From Bacillota bacterium (GTDB taxonomy: Bacteria; Bacillota; Clostridia; Oscillospirales; CAG-272): DNA of 12,662 nt. Every line of letters begins with the position of its first letter. Within the stretch, counting starts at the first letter, position 1. The stretch spans positions 1 to 12,662 of the forward strand of contig JAJQHI010000044.1 of the NCBI GenBank assembly GCA_021199825.1, given 5' to 3'. Positions 1-7,122 of this stretch are shown in pieces. The notes under the pieces are model-generated. The model worked only from the letters and a program-made list of their open reading frames with translations. It ran no database searches and was not told the DNA's origin. A program made the position numbers and the translations under genes.

Positions 1-120
1 GAGCATGTCGAATCTTATATTTTATCAGGCATGAGCCAAATGGACGCGATTAAAGCCGCCGCCCGCGACAGAGGCGTTCCGAAGGGCGAGATATACAAAA
101 AATACGCGGTACGGCAGTGA
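1..120 (+). CDS. rsmI: RsmI C-terminus (16S rRNA C1402 2'-O-methyltransferase), partial
   Basis: Only the last 39 codons and the TGA stop are in the window; the gene begins upstream. RsmI is a SAM-dependent cytosolic enzyme that 2'-O-methylates C1402 in the 16S rRNA decoding site, together with RsmH. The visible tail reads EHVESYILSGMSQMDAIKAA and then an RDRGVPKGEIYKKY stretch. This matches the conserved family C-terminus, in which a short helical region with a G-(M/L)-x-x-x-(D/E)-A-I-K core is followed by (K/R)-(D/E)-R-G-(V/L)-x-K-x-x-(V/I)-Y. The reading frame is open from base 1. The gene ends at a bidirectional hairpin shared with the convergent thiI. The call rests on the C-terminal signature alone because the methyltransferase core is outside the window, so confidence is good but not complete. 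Confidence 0.8.
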   Translation, partial: EHVESYILSGMSQMDAIKAAARDRGVPKGEIYKKYAVRQ

Positions 121-203
121 GGGACACACCACATCGCGAAATAATCGGTGGTTGACAGAAATGTCAGACAATCAAAACTTTGCGAAGAGAATACGAAATA
201 ACG

Positions 204-247
204 AAAAAAATCACGGGCAGCAGGCCGTCCGTGATTTTTTGTTTTTT
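204..247. terminator. Bidirectional intrinsic terminator between rsmI and thiI
   Basis: A perfect 12-bp stem (205-216 pairing with 229-240) encloses a 12-nt loop. It is A-rich on the left arm and T-rich on the right, and a further GTTTTTT follows at 241-247. Read on either strand it gives a GC-containing stem ending in a U-tract, so it can end both rsmI (+) and thiI (-). Its position between convergent stops (120 and 302) fits this role. Confidence 0.85.
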
Positions 248-301
248 CTGAAATTTTTCAGCTTCACATATTGGCAAACGAACGATGATTACAATTTCCT
301 G

Positions 302-1486
302 TTAATCCCTTGTGACCGTTACAATCTCATGCGTCGCCCACGCCTCTTCGGTGAGCGCGTCCACGTCAACCCTTTGCTCCTGCGCTGTCACATTTGGAAG
401 AGACGGGCGTGTTTTCGGATGTGATGGCGTAAATACGGTGCAGCAGTCCTCATATGGGAGAATCGACGTCTCAAACGCGCCGATCGCGCGTGAAATTTTA
501 ACGATGTCCTCCTTGTCAAGCCCAATCAGCGGGCGGAAAACGGGCACGTCGCTTATCTCATCCGTAACGCCAATAGCCTGCATTGTCTGGCTCGCCACCT
601 GACCGAGGCTCTCGCCCGTTATAAGGCAGTCGCTGCCAGCGTATTTTTGCACCCTCAGCGACAGTCTCATCATGAACCTGCGCAAGAGTATGGTGAAATA
701 GTCCTCGCTCGTGTGGCGGCGAAGCTCCTCCTGTATGTGCGTGACTGATATGATGTGTACCTTCAGCGTGCCGCACCAGGAGGTGAGAATTTTCGCGAGT
801 GAAAGCACCTTTTCACGCGCCGCCTCGCTCGTGTAAGGGAAGCTTTCAAAATGCACGGCTTCAAGACCTACGCCGCGCTTCATCATCAAATATCCGGCAA
901 CGGGACTGTCAATGCCGCCTGAAAGCAGAAGTATCCCGCGCCCATTGGAATTTCTCGGCATTCCGCCCGCGCCCTTGATTTGGGTGCTGTGAATGTACGC
1001 GCCGCGCTCGCGTATCTCAACCATTACATAATTATCCGGCGTATGCAGGTCGACCCTCAGTGTGGGAGACGCCTCAAGAATAGCTTCACCGACCTTCGCG
1101 GCAATGTTGGGGGATTTCATCGGGAAGGTCTTATCGGCGCGCTTTGCGTCAGCGCGGAATGAGCTGCCCGCGGGAAGCGTCGGCACCGTGTAATCCTTTA
1201 CCACCCTGATAATGTCGTCAATATCCTTCTTTGCGACCGCCGCAAGCGTCAGCGCGGAAAAGCCGAATGTGTGCGACGCCTCGTCAAGCATTGCGTCAAT
1301 GTCGTCCTCCTCGCCCTGCGGCTCAATATAAACAGTGCTTTGCGCCGAATAAATATCAAATTTGCCTATCCTATCGGCGCGCTCGCGCAAATCCTTCATC
1401 ATCAGCTCTTCAAATTTCGGCTTGTTCACCCCCTTGAGCGCAACCTCGCCGTATTTGCATAAAATGACACGCTTATAATTCTCCAT
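302..1486 (-). CDS. thiI: ThiI, tRNA 4-thiouridine synthase / thiamine thiazole sulfur carrier
   Basis: A 394-residue cytosolic enzyme that uses ATP to adenylate U8 of tRNA and inserts sulfur to make s4U; in many bacteria it also feeds sulfur to the thiazole of thiamine. It has an N-terminal ferredoxin-like region and a THUMP RNA-binding domain (about residues 60-168), then an adenylating PP-loop domain with SGGIDSP at 189-195. There is a Cys pair at 348-349 in EDCCTVF, near the region of the conserved catalytic cysteine. The C-terminal rhodanese domain of the E. coli protein is absent, as is usual in Gram-positive and archaeal forms. The frame stays open 59 codons further upstream, but homology begins at MENYKRV, and a GGAGGG (1500-1505) lies upstream of that ATG with a rather long 13-nt gap. 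The gene is convergent with rsmI and divergent from zapA. No cysteine desulfurase gene is adjacent, so the sulfur donor must be encoded elsewhere. Confidence 0.95.
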   Translation of the reverse strand: MENYKRVILCKYGEVALKGVNKPKFEELMMKDLRERADRIGKFDIYSAQSTVYIEPQGEEDDIDAMLDEASHTFGFSALTLAAVAKKDIDDIIRVVKDYTVPTLPAGSSFRADAKRADKTFPMKSPNIAAKVGEAILEASPTLRVDLHTPDNYVMVEIRERGAYIHSTQIKGAGGMPRNSNGRGILLLSGGIDSPVAGYLMMKRGVGLEAVHFESFPYTSEAAREKVLSLAKILTSWCGTLKVHIISVTHIQEELRRHTSEDYFTILLRRFMMRLSLRVQKYAGSDCLITGESLGQVASQTMQAIGVTDEISDVPVFRPLIGLDKEDIVKISRAIGAFETSILPYEDCCTVFTPSHPKTRPSLPNVTAQEQRVDVDALTEEAWATHEIVTVTRD

Positions 1487-1536
1487 ATATGAAAGTTTTC
1501 CCTCCGAGCTTCCGCGCCGTGCCCCAAAAAACCGAC

Positions 1537-1571
1537 TTTTGCGAATTAGTTCACGATAAATTTTCGCAAAA
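1537..1571. repeat. 9-bp inverted repeat in the thiI leader
   Basis: TTTTGCGAA at 1537-1545 and TTCGCAAAA at 1563-1571 are perfect inverted arms around 17 nt. The element lies between the candidate thiI promoter and the thiI ATG, so it would be in the 5' leader of the thiI mRNA. It could fold as an RNA hairpin or be a DNA dyad bound by a regulator. It has no U-tract directly after it that would make it a clear attenuator, and I do not recognise it as a known riboswitch. Confidence 0.5.
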
Positions 1572-1575
1572 TCTA

Positions 1576-1604
1576 TTCCAAAGCGCGCGCAAATATTATA
1601 TAAT
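1576..1604 (+). promoter_or_regulatory. Candidate promoter for the zapA-mre operon
   Basis: A perfect TATAAT (1599-1604) has a weak -35-like TTCCAA (1576-1581) exactly 17 bp upstream. It lies about 130 bp before zapA and would give a long leader. The TATAAT is half of the palindrome ATTATATAAT (1595-1604), so the same box also reads as a -10 on the minus strand for thiI. Only the -10 is strong. Confidence 0.45.
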
Positions 1605-1627
1605 AATAGTGAGCACCATAAAGTGAA
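1595..1627 (-). promoter_or_regulatory. Candidate thiI promoter, overlapping the divergent one
   Basis: On the minus strand a TATAAT occupies 1595-1600 and a TATTAT occupies 1600-1605. A TTCACT -35-like hexamer at 1622-1627 lies 16 bp from the TATTAT. Transcription would begin near 1585-1590 and give a leader of about 100 nt containing the 1537-1571 inverted repeat. The choice between the two overlapping -10 boxes cannot be made by eye. Confidence 0.45.
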
Positions 1628-1723
1628 CACATGACTGTCCGCGTATATGATATTATATCTCATGCGGCGGGGGATTTCAAGTGATTTTTTCAGTGATGCA
1701 AGGCTTAGGAATTTTTAATGCAC

Positions 1724-1728
1724 GGAGG
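1724..1728 (+). promoter_or_regulatory. Shine-Dalgarno that decides the zapA start
   Basis: GGAGG ends only 2 nt before the first in-frame ATG (1731) but 8 nt before the second ATG (1737). The spacing strongly favours initiation at 1737. Confidence 0.7.
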
Positions 1729-1736
1729 ACATGAAA

Positions 1737-2063
1737 ATGGACAAGTATGATATTGAAATCGGCGATATTGCCATGACGGTTAAGACTGATGAAAATGAGG
1801 ATTTTGTGAGATTCGTTGTGGACGAGCTCAACGCACAGCTCAGCGCAATGCTGTCCAAAAATCCGCACTGCACAAAGCTTGAGGCGGCACTTCTCTCAGC
1901 ACTCGAATATGACTGCGAGAGGATTCGTCTTGAGAAAAAGGTGAAAAACCTTGAGGCTCAGGTTGCGCTTTATACAGCGAACGTCAATCGCCTGAAGGCT
2001 GAAAACCAGACGCTGCGCCGCAGCGCGGAATCCGCAAATAACGAGACTGACGAAAAAGAATAA
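1737..2063 (+). CDS. zapA: ZapA-family cell division protein
   Basis: A small cytosolic protein (108 residues from the preferred ATG) of the ZapA family, whose members bind FtsZ and cross-link its filaments at the division ring. The N-terminal beta-hairpin head contains IEIGDIAMTVKTDENEDFVR, followed by a helix typical of the family (VDELNAQLSAML). A central helix carries the usual alanine-rich LEAALLSALEYDC, and the last 45 residues are heptad-like and charged, consistent with the tetramerising coiled coil, ending in a very acidic tail. An upstream ATG at 1731 would add two residues, but the GGAGG is too close to it. It is the first gene of the long collinear array, only 3 nt before the U32 gene. 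The order zapA then U32 is, as I recall, common in Clostridia, which supports the call despite low primary conservation of this family. Confidence 0.8.
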   Translation: MDKYDIEIGDIAMTVKTDENEDFVRFVVDELNAQLSAMLSKNPHCTKLEAALLSALEYDCERIRLEKKVKNLEAQVALYTANVNRLKAENQTLRRSAESANNETDEKE

Positions 2064-2066
2064 AAC

Positions 2067-4106
2067 GTGAGGACGATAAATCGCCCTGAGCTGCTCGCGC
2101 CTGCGGGCGGCGGGGAAGCGCTTTCGGCTGCGCTCTCTGCGGGGGCTGATGCGGTTTATTTCGGTGTTCACGAATTTAACGCGAGAATGGGCGCCGGAAA
2201 CTTTACGCTCGATGAGGCGAAGGACGCGATAAAGCTCTGCCATTTTTACGGCAAACGTGCGTATATCACGCTCAATACCGCTGTATACGACCGCGAGCTT
2301 GACTCCGCCTGCCGCACGGCGCATGAGCTTTACCGTGCGGGTGCTGATGCCTTTATAGTTGCGGATTTGGGTCTGGCGTCAGCGCTTTTCCGCATAATAC
2401 CCGAAATCGAGCTTCACGCGTCAACTCAGACATCATCCGCAAACGTATATGACGCTGAAGCCCTTTCAAGGCTTGGCTTTTCGCGTATGGTAGCGCCAAG
2501 GGAGCTGTCGGAGGACAATCTTCGGTATCTGACAAAGCACTCTCCAATTGAAATTGAGGCATTTATTCACGGCGCTGTCTGTGTCTCGTTTTCGGGGCAG
2601 TGCCTTATGAGCTATATGCTGGGCGGGCGCAGCGGAAACCGCGGGGAATGCGCGCAGCCGTGCAGAATGAGCTACAACGGCAGCTATCCGCTTTCGACAA
2701 AGGATTTGTGTCTTTCCTCTCACATACGAAAGCTTATGGATATGGGAGTTGCCTCCTTCAAAATCGAAGGTCGCATGAAAAGCGCCGAATACGTGTACGG
2801 CGTTACTTCCGTCTACAGAAAATGCATTGACGAGGGGCGCGATGCCACAGCCGAGGAAAACAGACGGCTTGAGGGACTCTTTTCACGCTCAGGCTTCACT
2901 GACGGATACTTTTCAAAATCCGTGAGGACAGCACCTGAAAAAATGCTTGGTGTTCGCCGCGAAAACGATAAATCGGCGACGCGGGCTGCCGAGTCTAAAA
3001 TCGTTATCCCGCCTATTCCCGATGTCGGGCTTGACGCCTTGAGGTGCGAAATAAAGAAGGATGTCCCGTCCTTGCTTTCATATACCGCGAGAGGCGTGAC
3101 CGTCTGCGTGACGGGAGATGTGCCGGAGGAGGCAAGAACCCAGCCGCTCACAAAGGAAAGCGTGTCATTGAGAATTTCAAAGCTCGGCGGCACGGGCTTT
3201 TGCGTGACGGATGAAACGGCGGAAGAGACCACCGTTGAGCCGAATCTCTGTATGAAAATGTCCTCTCTCAATGCACTGCGGCGGAATGCCGCGGAAAAGC
3301 TCTCGGCGGCGCTGACGCGCACCCGCGAAAATGTCGGAACGTTTGTCGGTGTGCCCGATGTGTCGGACGGTAAACCTCATAATGCGCATAAATGCCGCAG
3401 AGTCGGTGAGTTTGCCTCACCCGACCTGATAACGCCAAAGGCGCGCTTTTATTTTGACGTTTGCCTTCTGCCGCTTGATGTGTACCCGAAAAACGCGGAC
3501 GCGGCAAATGGTTTTGTTATGCCGCCTTATATATTCGACGACGAAACGGAGAAGGTACGCATGATGATTTCGGAGGCGGTCAGTGCGGGCGCGGAATACG
3601 CGCTTTTGTCTGGCACCGGTCAGACTGCGCTTTTGTCGGAGTATAATCTCACCCTCATTGCGGGATATAGATTTAACGTCAACAGCACCGCGGCGGCTGG
3701 GTCAGTCCTTGATTTGGGCTTTGATTTTGTCACCCTCTCACCTGAAATGTCATACCGTAGGGCTCAAAGCACGGCGGAAAATGTGCCGTCCTCCCTTATC
3801 GTATACGGCAGAATACCGATAATGACAACGGAAAGAAGCATTGTCAAAACGCTTGGCGGCGGGGACAAGGACGACTTTGCGCTCACGGATAGGCTTGGAG
3901 TCAAATTCCCTGTTCGCGGGATTTTCGGCGGCAGGACGATAATATATAACAGCGTCCCCGTATATACGGCGGATACAATCCCCGAAAGTGAGGACCTTGT
4001 GCGCTACTTTATGTTTACGACGGAATCGCCCGCTGAGGTTGATGCTGTGATTTGCGCGTATGAAAATCACACCCCGCCTACGAGAGGTGTGCGGCGAATA
4101 AAATAA
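2067..4106 (+). CDS. U32 family protein with C-terminal DUF3656-like region; likely RNA base hydroxylase (RlhA/TrhP-like)
   Basis: A 679-residue protein annotated in databases as peptidase U32 or collagenase-like. Characterised relatives are Fe-S enzymes that hydroxylate RNA bases (RlhA on 23S rRNA C2501, TrhP on tRNA uridine 34) or ubiquinone (UbiU/V). It opens with PELLAPAGG and has the U32 signature around residues 167-200: FIHGAVCVSFSGQC, RSGNRGEC, QPCR. Cys172, Cys179, Cys195 and Cys199 or Cys215 are candidates for the cluster ligands. SFKIEGRMKS follows near residue 230. The extra C-terminal half makes its length like E. coli RlhA rather than the roughly 450-residue TrhP. The GTG start is forced, since the zapA stop lies in the same frame 3 nt upstream. 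The ribosome binding site is weak (only an A-rich AAAAAGAA), suggesting translational coupling to zapA. Hydroxylase function and the exact substrate are inference. Confidence 0.85.
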   Translation: MRTINRPELLAPAGGGEALSAALSAGADAVYFGVHEFNARMGAGNFTLDEAKDAIKLCHFYGKRAYITLNTAVYDRELDSACRTAHELYRAGADAFIVADLGLASALFRIIPEIELHASTQTSSANVYDAEALSRLGFSRMVAPRELSEDNLRYLTKHSPIEIEAFIHGAVCVSFSGQCLMSYMLGGRSGNRGECAQPCRMSYNGSYPLSTKDLCLSSHIRKLMDMGVASFKIEGRMKSAEYVYGVTSVYRKCIDEGRDATAEENRRLEGLFSRSGFTDGYFSKSVRTAPEKMLGVRRENDKSATRAAESKIVIPPIPDVGLDALRCEIKKDVPSLLSYTARGVTVCVTGDVPEEARTQPLTKESVSLRISKLGGTGFCVTDETAEETTVEPNLCMKMSSLNALRRNAAEKLSAALTRTRENVGTFVGVPDVSDGKPHNAHKCRRVGEFASPDLITPKARFYFDVCLLPLDVYPKNADAANGFVMPPYIFDDETEKVRMMISEAVSAGAEYALLSGTGQTALLSEYNLTLIAGYRFNVNSTAAAGSVLDLGFDFVTLSPEMSYRRAQSTAENVPSSLIVYGRIPIMTTERSIVKTLGGGDKDDFALTDRLGVKFPVRGIFGGRTIIYNSVPVYTADTIPESEDLVRYFMFTTESPAEVDAVICAYENHTPPTRGVRRIK

Positions 4107-4120
4107 AAAGGAACAGATGC

Positions 4121-4567
4121 ATGGAAAAGATAGATGTAAAATTCAAAGCGCTTCGCCCGAATGCCGTTTTGCCCGAATATCAGACATCGGGCTCGGCAGC
4201 GGTTGACTTAAGATACGCGGGTGAGGACGATATTGTAATCCCCAAAGGTGAGATTCGCTCCGTTCCGACGGGGCTTGCCTTTGAAATACCGACAGGAACC
4301 GTCGCCGTAATATCGGCGAGAAGCGGACTTGCCTTTAAGCACGGAATCGGGCTTGCCAACGGAATTGGCGTCATCGACTCCGATTACAGGGGCGAGATAT
4401 GCGTAGGACTTTTAAATCAGGGCGTGGAGGACTTCACCGTTCATGCGGGCGACAGAATCGCGCAGATGATGTTTTTGCCCGTTCTTATCGCCAATATATC
4501 AAAAACCGATAGCCTCTCCGATACGGAAAGGGGCGCCGGCGGATTCGGATCGACGGGCATCAAATGA
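4121..4567 (+). CDS. dut: dUTPase (deoxyuridine 5'-triphosphate nucleotidohydrolase)
   Basis: A 148-residue trimeric dUTPase that hydrolyses dUTP to dUMP and pyrophosphate, keeping uracil out of DNA and supplying dUMP for dTMP synthesis. All five family motifs are present: motif 1 GSAAVDL (24-30), motif 2 ARSGLAFKHGI (66-76), motif 3 GVIDSDYRGEI (83-93, with the base-stacking Tyr and the catalytic Asp region), motif 4 GDRIAQMMF (110-118), and the P-loop-like motif 5 RGAGGFGSTG (137-146) that closes over the phosphates. Length is normal for the family. The start is supported by AAGGAA about 7 nt upstream; another ATG 4 nt earlier is out of frame. Its TGA overlaps the maf ATG in an ATGA junction, so the two nucleotide-cleansing enzymes are probably translated together. 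Confidence 0.97.
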   Translation: MEKIDVKFKALRPNAVLPEYQTSGSAAVDLRYAGEDDIVIPKGEIRSVPTGLAFEIPTGTVAVISARSGLAFKHGIGLANGIGVIDSDYRGEICVGLLNQGVEDFTVHAGDRIAQMMFLPVLIANISKTDSLSDTERGAGGFGSTGIK

Positions 4568-5181
4568 AAAATCTCATTTTAGCCTCGTCCTCACCGCGCC
4601 GACGCGAAATTTTAGGACAGCTGGGGCTTGACTTTGATATTCTCCCGTGCGGCGCCGATGAAACGCTTGAGGACGGGATAAGTCCGTGCACCGCGGTCAA
4701 AATACTCTCAGCCCGCAAGGCGGACGCGGCAATATCGCATCTGATGCCTGACGGCGAGCCGCATGTAATACTCGCCGCCGACACGGTTGTGTCGGCTGAC
4801 GGGGAGATTTTCGGCAAGCCGAAGGATGAGATGGACGCCGAACGCATGCTCAGGACGCTTTCGGGAAGGGTACACGAGGTAATAACGGGCGTGACTGTCA
4901 CCTCCGTCGGCTCTGACGGCGGCGTAATCACAAAGGAAACCTCCGCCGTGATGTGCCGCGTCAGTATGCGTGAGATGACGGCGGACGAGATATGTGCGTA
5001 CATTAAAACAAAAGAACCGCTTGACAAGGCGGGAGCATACGGAATACAGGGCATGGGAGGCGCGTTTGTCAGCCGCGTTGAGGGTGATTATTTTGCCGTT
5101 GTCGGACTGCCGAAATGCGAAAGCGCAAGGCTTCTTTCAAACGCGGAAATAGACGTATTCACAAATATCAGTGCAAAATAA
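4564..5181 (+). CDS. maf: Maf-family nucleoside triphosphate pyrophosphatase
   Basis: A 205-residue cytosolic pyrophosphatase that converts non-canonical or UTP/dTTP-type nucleotides to monophosphates. In Bacillus, Maf overproduction inhibits septum formation. Signatures seen are SSSPRR (8-13), AADTVV with Asp73, GKPKD (84-88), LSGRVHEVITGV (99-110) and DKAGAYGIQG near the C-terminal third, followed by the family VVGLP ending. The DTTP/UTP-specific (YhdE-like) subgroup is more likely than the m7GTP (YceF) subgroup, given the AGAYGIQG sequence, but this is by eye. It is joined to dut by an ATGA overlap and is followed after 53 nt by the mreB ATG. The maf-mreBCD neighbourhood is common in Bacillota. 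Confidence 0.95.
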   Translation: MKNLILASSSPRRREILGQLGLDFDILPCGADETLEDGISPCTAVKILSARKADAAISHLMPDGEPHVILAADTVVSADGEIFGKPKDEMDAERMLRTLSGRVHEVITGVTVTSVGSDGGVITKETSAVMCRVSMREMTADEICAYIKTKEPLDKAGAYGIQGMGGAFVSRVEGDYFAVVGLPKCESARLLSNAEIDVFTNISAK

Positions 5182-5186
5182 AAACT

Positions 5187-5221
5187 GAGGAGGCATTGCG
5201 GCGCCGCTCTGCGGCGACCGC
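5187..5221 (+). promoter_or_regulatory. mreB leader: strong SD followed by a GC-rich hairpin before the ATG
   Basis: GAGGAGG (5187-5193) is the only good ribosome binding site before mreB but ends 41 nt ahead of the ATG at 5235. Between them 5198-5207 pairs with 5211-5221 (10 bp, one bulged A at 5217, TCT loop). When folded, the distance from SD to ATG falls to about 17 nt. Alternatively the SD serves an in-frame TTG at 5196, only 2 nt after the SD. This may be a translational control element; function is inferred. Confidence 0.5.
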
Positions 5222-5234
5222 TTTACATATAATC

Positions 5235-6242
5235 ATGGGCAGAAGTATAGGAATAGATCTCGGAACGGCGAACACCATAGTATGTGTTAAGGGAAAGGGA
5301 ATAGTGCTGCGCGAGCCGTCAGTTGTCGCCATAGAATCACGCACGGGAAAGGTTGTCGCCGTAGGCTCGGACGCCAAGCGGATGTTAGGCAGAACGCCCG
5401 GCTCAATCACGGCGATGAGACCGCTCAAGGACGGTGTTATCGCCGAATTTGACGTGGCGGCGGCAATGCTGCATCAATTTTTCAAAAAGGTGTCGGGCAA
5501 CACAATGCTTACCCGTCCTAAGGTGGTAATATGCATTCCCTACGGCGTTACGGAGGTTGAAAAGCGCGCGGTTGAGGACGCGACCCTTGAGGCGGGCGCG
5601 CAGAGCGTTGCCTTGATTGAGGAGCCGATAGCGGCGGCAATAGGCACGGGACTGAAAATCGAGTCCCCACGCGGGAATATGATAATTGACATAGGCGGCG
5701 GTACCACGGAGGTGGCTGTCATAAGCTTGGGAGGCATTGTGCTTTCAAACTCACTTCGTGTAGCGGGGGATGAGCTTGACGAGGCGATTGTCAATTACAT
5801 GAGACGTAAATTCAATATCCTCATAGGCGAGGCGACGGCGGAGCGCCTCAAAAAGGAGATAGGCTCCATTCACCCCGCAGCCGACAGGGGTGAGCGCGAG
5901 GTCAGGGGACGCAACCTTCTCTCAGGGCTTCCAATGACGGTTACAATAAATTCGGCTAATATCCGCGAGGCAATATCGGAGGAGATAACGCACATAGTGG
6001 ACGCACTCTCCGCGACGCTCGAATCAACCCCGCCGGAGCTTTCGGGCGATATATACGATAACGGAATCATGCTCGCGGGAGGAGGCGCGCTTTTGGGCGG
6101 ACTCAATATTCTTCTCTCACAGCTGACCGGGATCCGCGTGATAAAGCCGAGACGTCCGCTTGACGCTGTGGCTCTCGGAATAGAAAGCGTGCTTGAGTCC
6201 GAGGACAAATTTCCCGGCGCGACGCAGTACCGCACAAGATAA
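5235..6242 (+). CDS. mreB: MreB, actin-like rod-shape determining protein
   Basis: A 335-residue bacterial actin that polymerises under the membrane and guides lateral wall synthesis with MreC, MreD, RodA and PBP2. Actin-fold motifs are clear: phosphate-1 loop IDLGTANT (7-14), VKGKGIVLREPSVVAIE (18-34), IPYGVTEVEKRAV (101-113), EEPIAAAIG (129-137), phosphate-2 loop IDIGGGTTEV (151-160), and adenosine loop GIMLAGGGALLGG (277-289). Length is that of the compact Gram-positive MreB/Mbl proteins. The start was placed at ATG 5235 because homology begins there, but the frame is open back to 5115 inside maf and the SD is far away, so a longer N-terminus from TTG 5196 (13 extra residues) cannot be excluded. 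It is followed by mreC after 43 nt. Whether it is MreB proper or an Mbl paralogue cannot be told from this sequence; the mreCD linkage favours MreB. Confidence 0.96.
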   Translation: MGRSIGIDLGTANTIVCVKGKGIVLREPSVVAIESRTGKVVAVGSDAKRMLGRTPGSITAMRPLKDGVIAEFDVAAAMLHQFFKKVSGNTMLTRPKVVICIPYGVTEVEKRAVEDATLEAGAQSVALIEEPIAAAIGTGLKIESPRGNMIIDIGGGTTEVAVISLGGIVLSNSLRVAGDELDEAIVNYMRRKFNILIGEATAERLKKEIGSIHPAADRGEREVRGRNLLSGLPMTVTINSANIREAISEEITHIVDALSATLESTPPELSGDIYDNGIMLAGGGALLGGLNILLSQLTGIRVIKPRRPLDAVALGIESVLESEDKFPGATQYRTR

Positions 6243-6285
6243 GCTGCGGATTTAATCTTTCCCCAAAAGAGGTATCACACTCTCC

Positions 6286-7122
6286 ATGAAGTTTTTGAAA
6301 AACAAGTTTTTCATAATAATGCTCTGCGTGGCTCTGGCGCTCGTCATTGTGCCGTCCGTGCTCTCAATAATGGGACTTGGCGGCTATGTTGACAACGCCG
6401 TTATGACGCTGACCTCTCCTCTGCGTTCCGCCGTTACCTTGGTGACGGACGCGGTCGAGGGGTTTACAAGCTATTTTACCGATTATGACAGACTGAAGGC
6501 TGAAAATGAGGAGCTTAAGGAGCAGCTCGCGGAGCTTGAGGAGAAGTACTACAGCATAGAGGAAATAGAGGAGCTCAACGACTGGCTTATGGACTATCTT
6601 GAGCTGGCGCGGGAGCATACAGACTACGACCTGACCGTCGCCAATATAGTCGGACGCGAAACGGGAAACTACATGACCGTATTTACGCTTGATGTCGGCA
6701 CGGAAAACGGAATTACTGAGGATATGCCCGTCATAACCTCAGACGGAATTGTCGGATACATCACGGAGGTCGGCACAAACTGGTGCAAGGTCCTCACCAT
6801 ACTCGAATCCTCCTCGTCGGTCGGTGCCTGCGTTGAGGCGACGGGCGACCTCGGACTGCTTGAGGGAGATTTTGAGATGCGCACCGAGGGGCTTTGCAAG
6901 CTGACATACCTTTCGGCAGACTCGGCGGTGGCTGTCGGTGATCGCGTTATATCAAGCGGGCTTGGCAGCATATACCCAAGGGGTCTTGTAATAGGATACG
7001 TCGAATCGGTGGAGTATGACGAATACAGCAGAACGATAACGGCATATGTTCGTCCGTCGGCGGATCTTGAGAACCTCACGCGGGTGATGGTGATAAAATC
7101 ATATGAAACAGTTGCGGAATAG
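6286..7122 (+). CDS. mreC: MreC, elongasome scaffold protein
   Basis: A 278-residue membrane-anchored extracytoplasmic protein that links MreB filaments to PBP2 and activates it. A short basic N-terminus (MKFLKNK) and one transmembrane helix at about 8-30 put the bulk of the protein outside. A coiled coil follows (about 69-95, including LKAENEELKEQLAELEEK). The rest is the double beta-barrel MreC domain, with VANIVGRETGNYMTVFTLD (118-136), GVGACVEATG-like and VISSGLGSIYPRGLVIGYV segments typical of the family. Ribosome binding is modest: GAGG at 6269-6272 lies 13 nt before the ATG. The 3' end overlaps mreD by 20 nt, which suggests coupled translation. Confidence 0.95.
   Translation: MKFLKNKFFIIMLCVALALVIVPSVLSIMGLGGYVDNAVMTLTSPLRSAVTLVTDAVEGFTSYFTDYDRLKAENEELKEQLAELEEKYYSIEEIEELNDWLMDYLELAREHTDYDLTVANIVGRETGNYMTVFTLDVGTENGITEDMPVITSDGIVGYITEVGTNWCKVLTILESSSSVGACVEATGDLGLLEGDFEMRTEGLCKLTYLSADSAVAVGDRVISSGLGSIYPRGLVIGYVESVEYDEYSRTITAYVRPSADLENLTRVMVIKSYETVAE

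Noticed and set aside
152..180. TTGACA with a nearby GAAA-loop dyad (TGACA GAAA TGTCA) as a small-RNA promoter
   Set aside because: No -10 box occurs at 16-18 bp; the hexamer is probably chance.
152..424. Short plus-strand frame starting in the rsmI-thiI spacer
   Set aside because: It begins with TTG, runs through the terminator and is antisense to thiI; there is no SD and no recognisable domain.
1487..1663. 59-residue N-terminal extension of thiI
   Set aside because: The frame is open, but ThiI homology starts at the ATG at 1486 and the extension runs through the promoter and inverted-repeat region.
5228..5233. TATAAT immediately before the mreB ATG
   Set aside because: A promoter here would start transcription inside the coding region, and no -35 at 17 bp is seen in the GC-rich hairpin.
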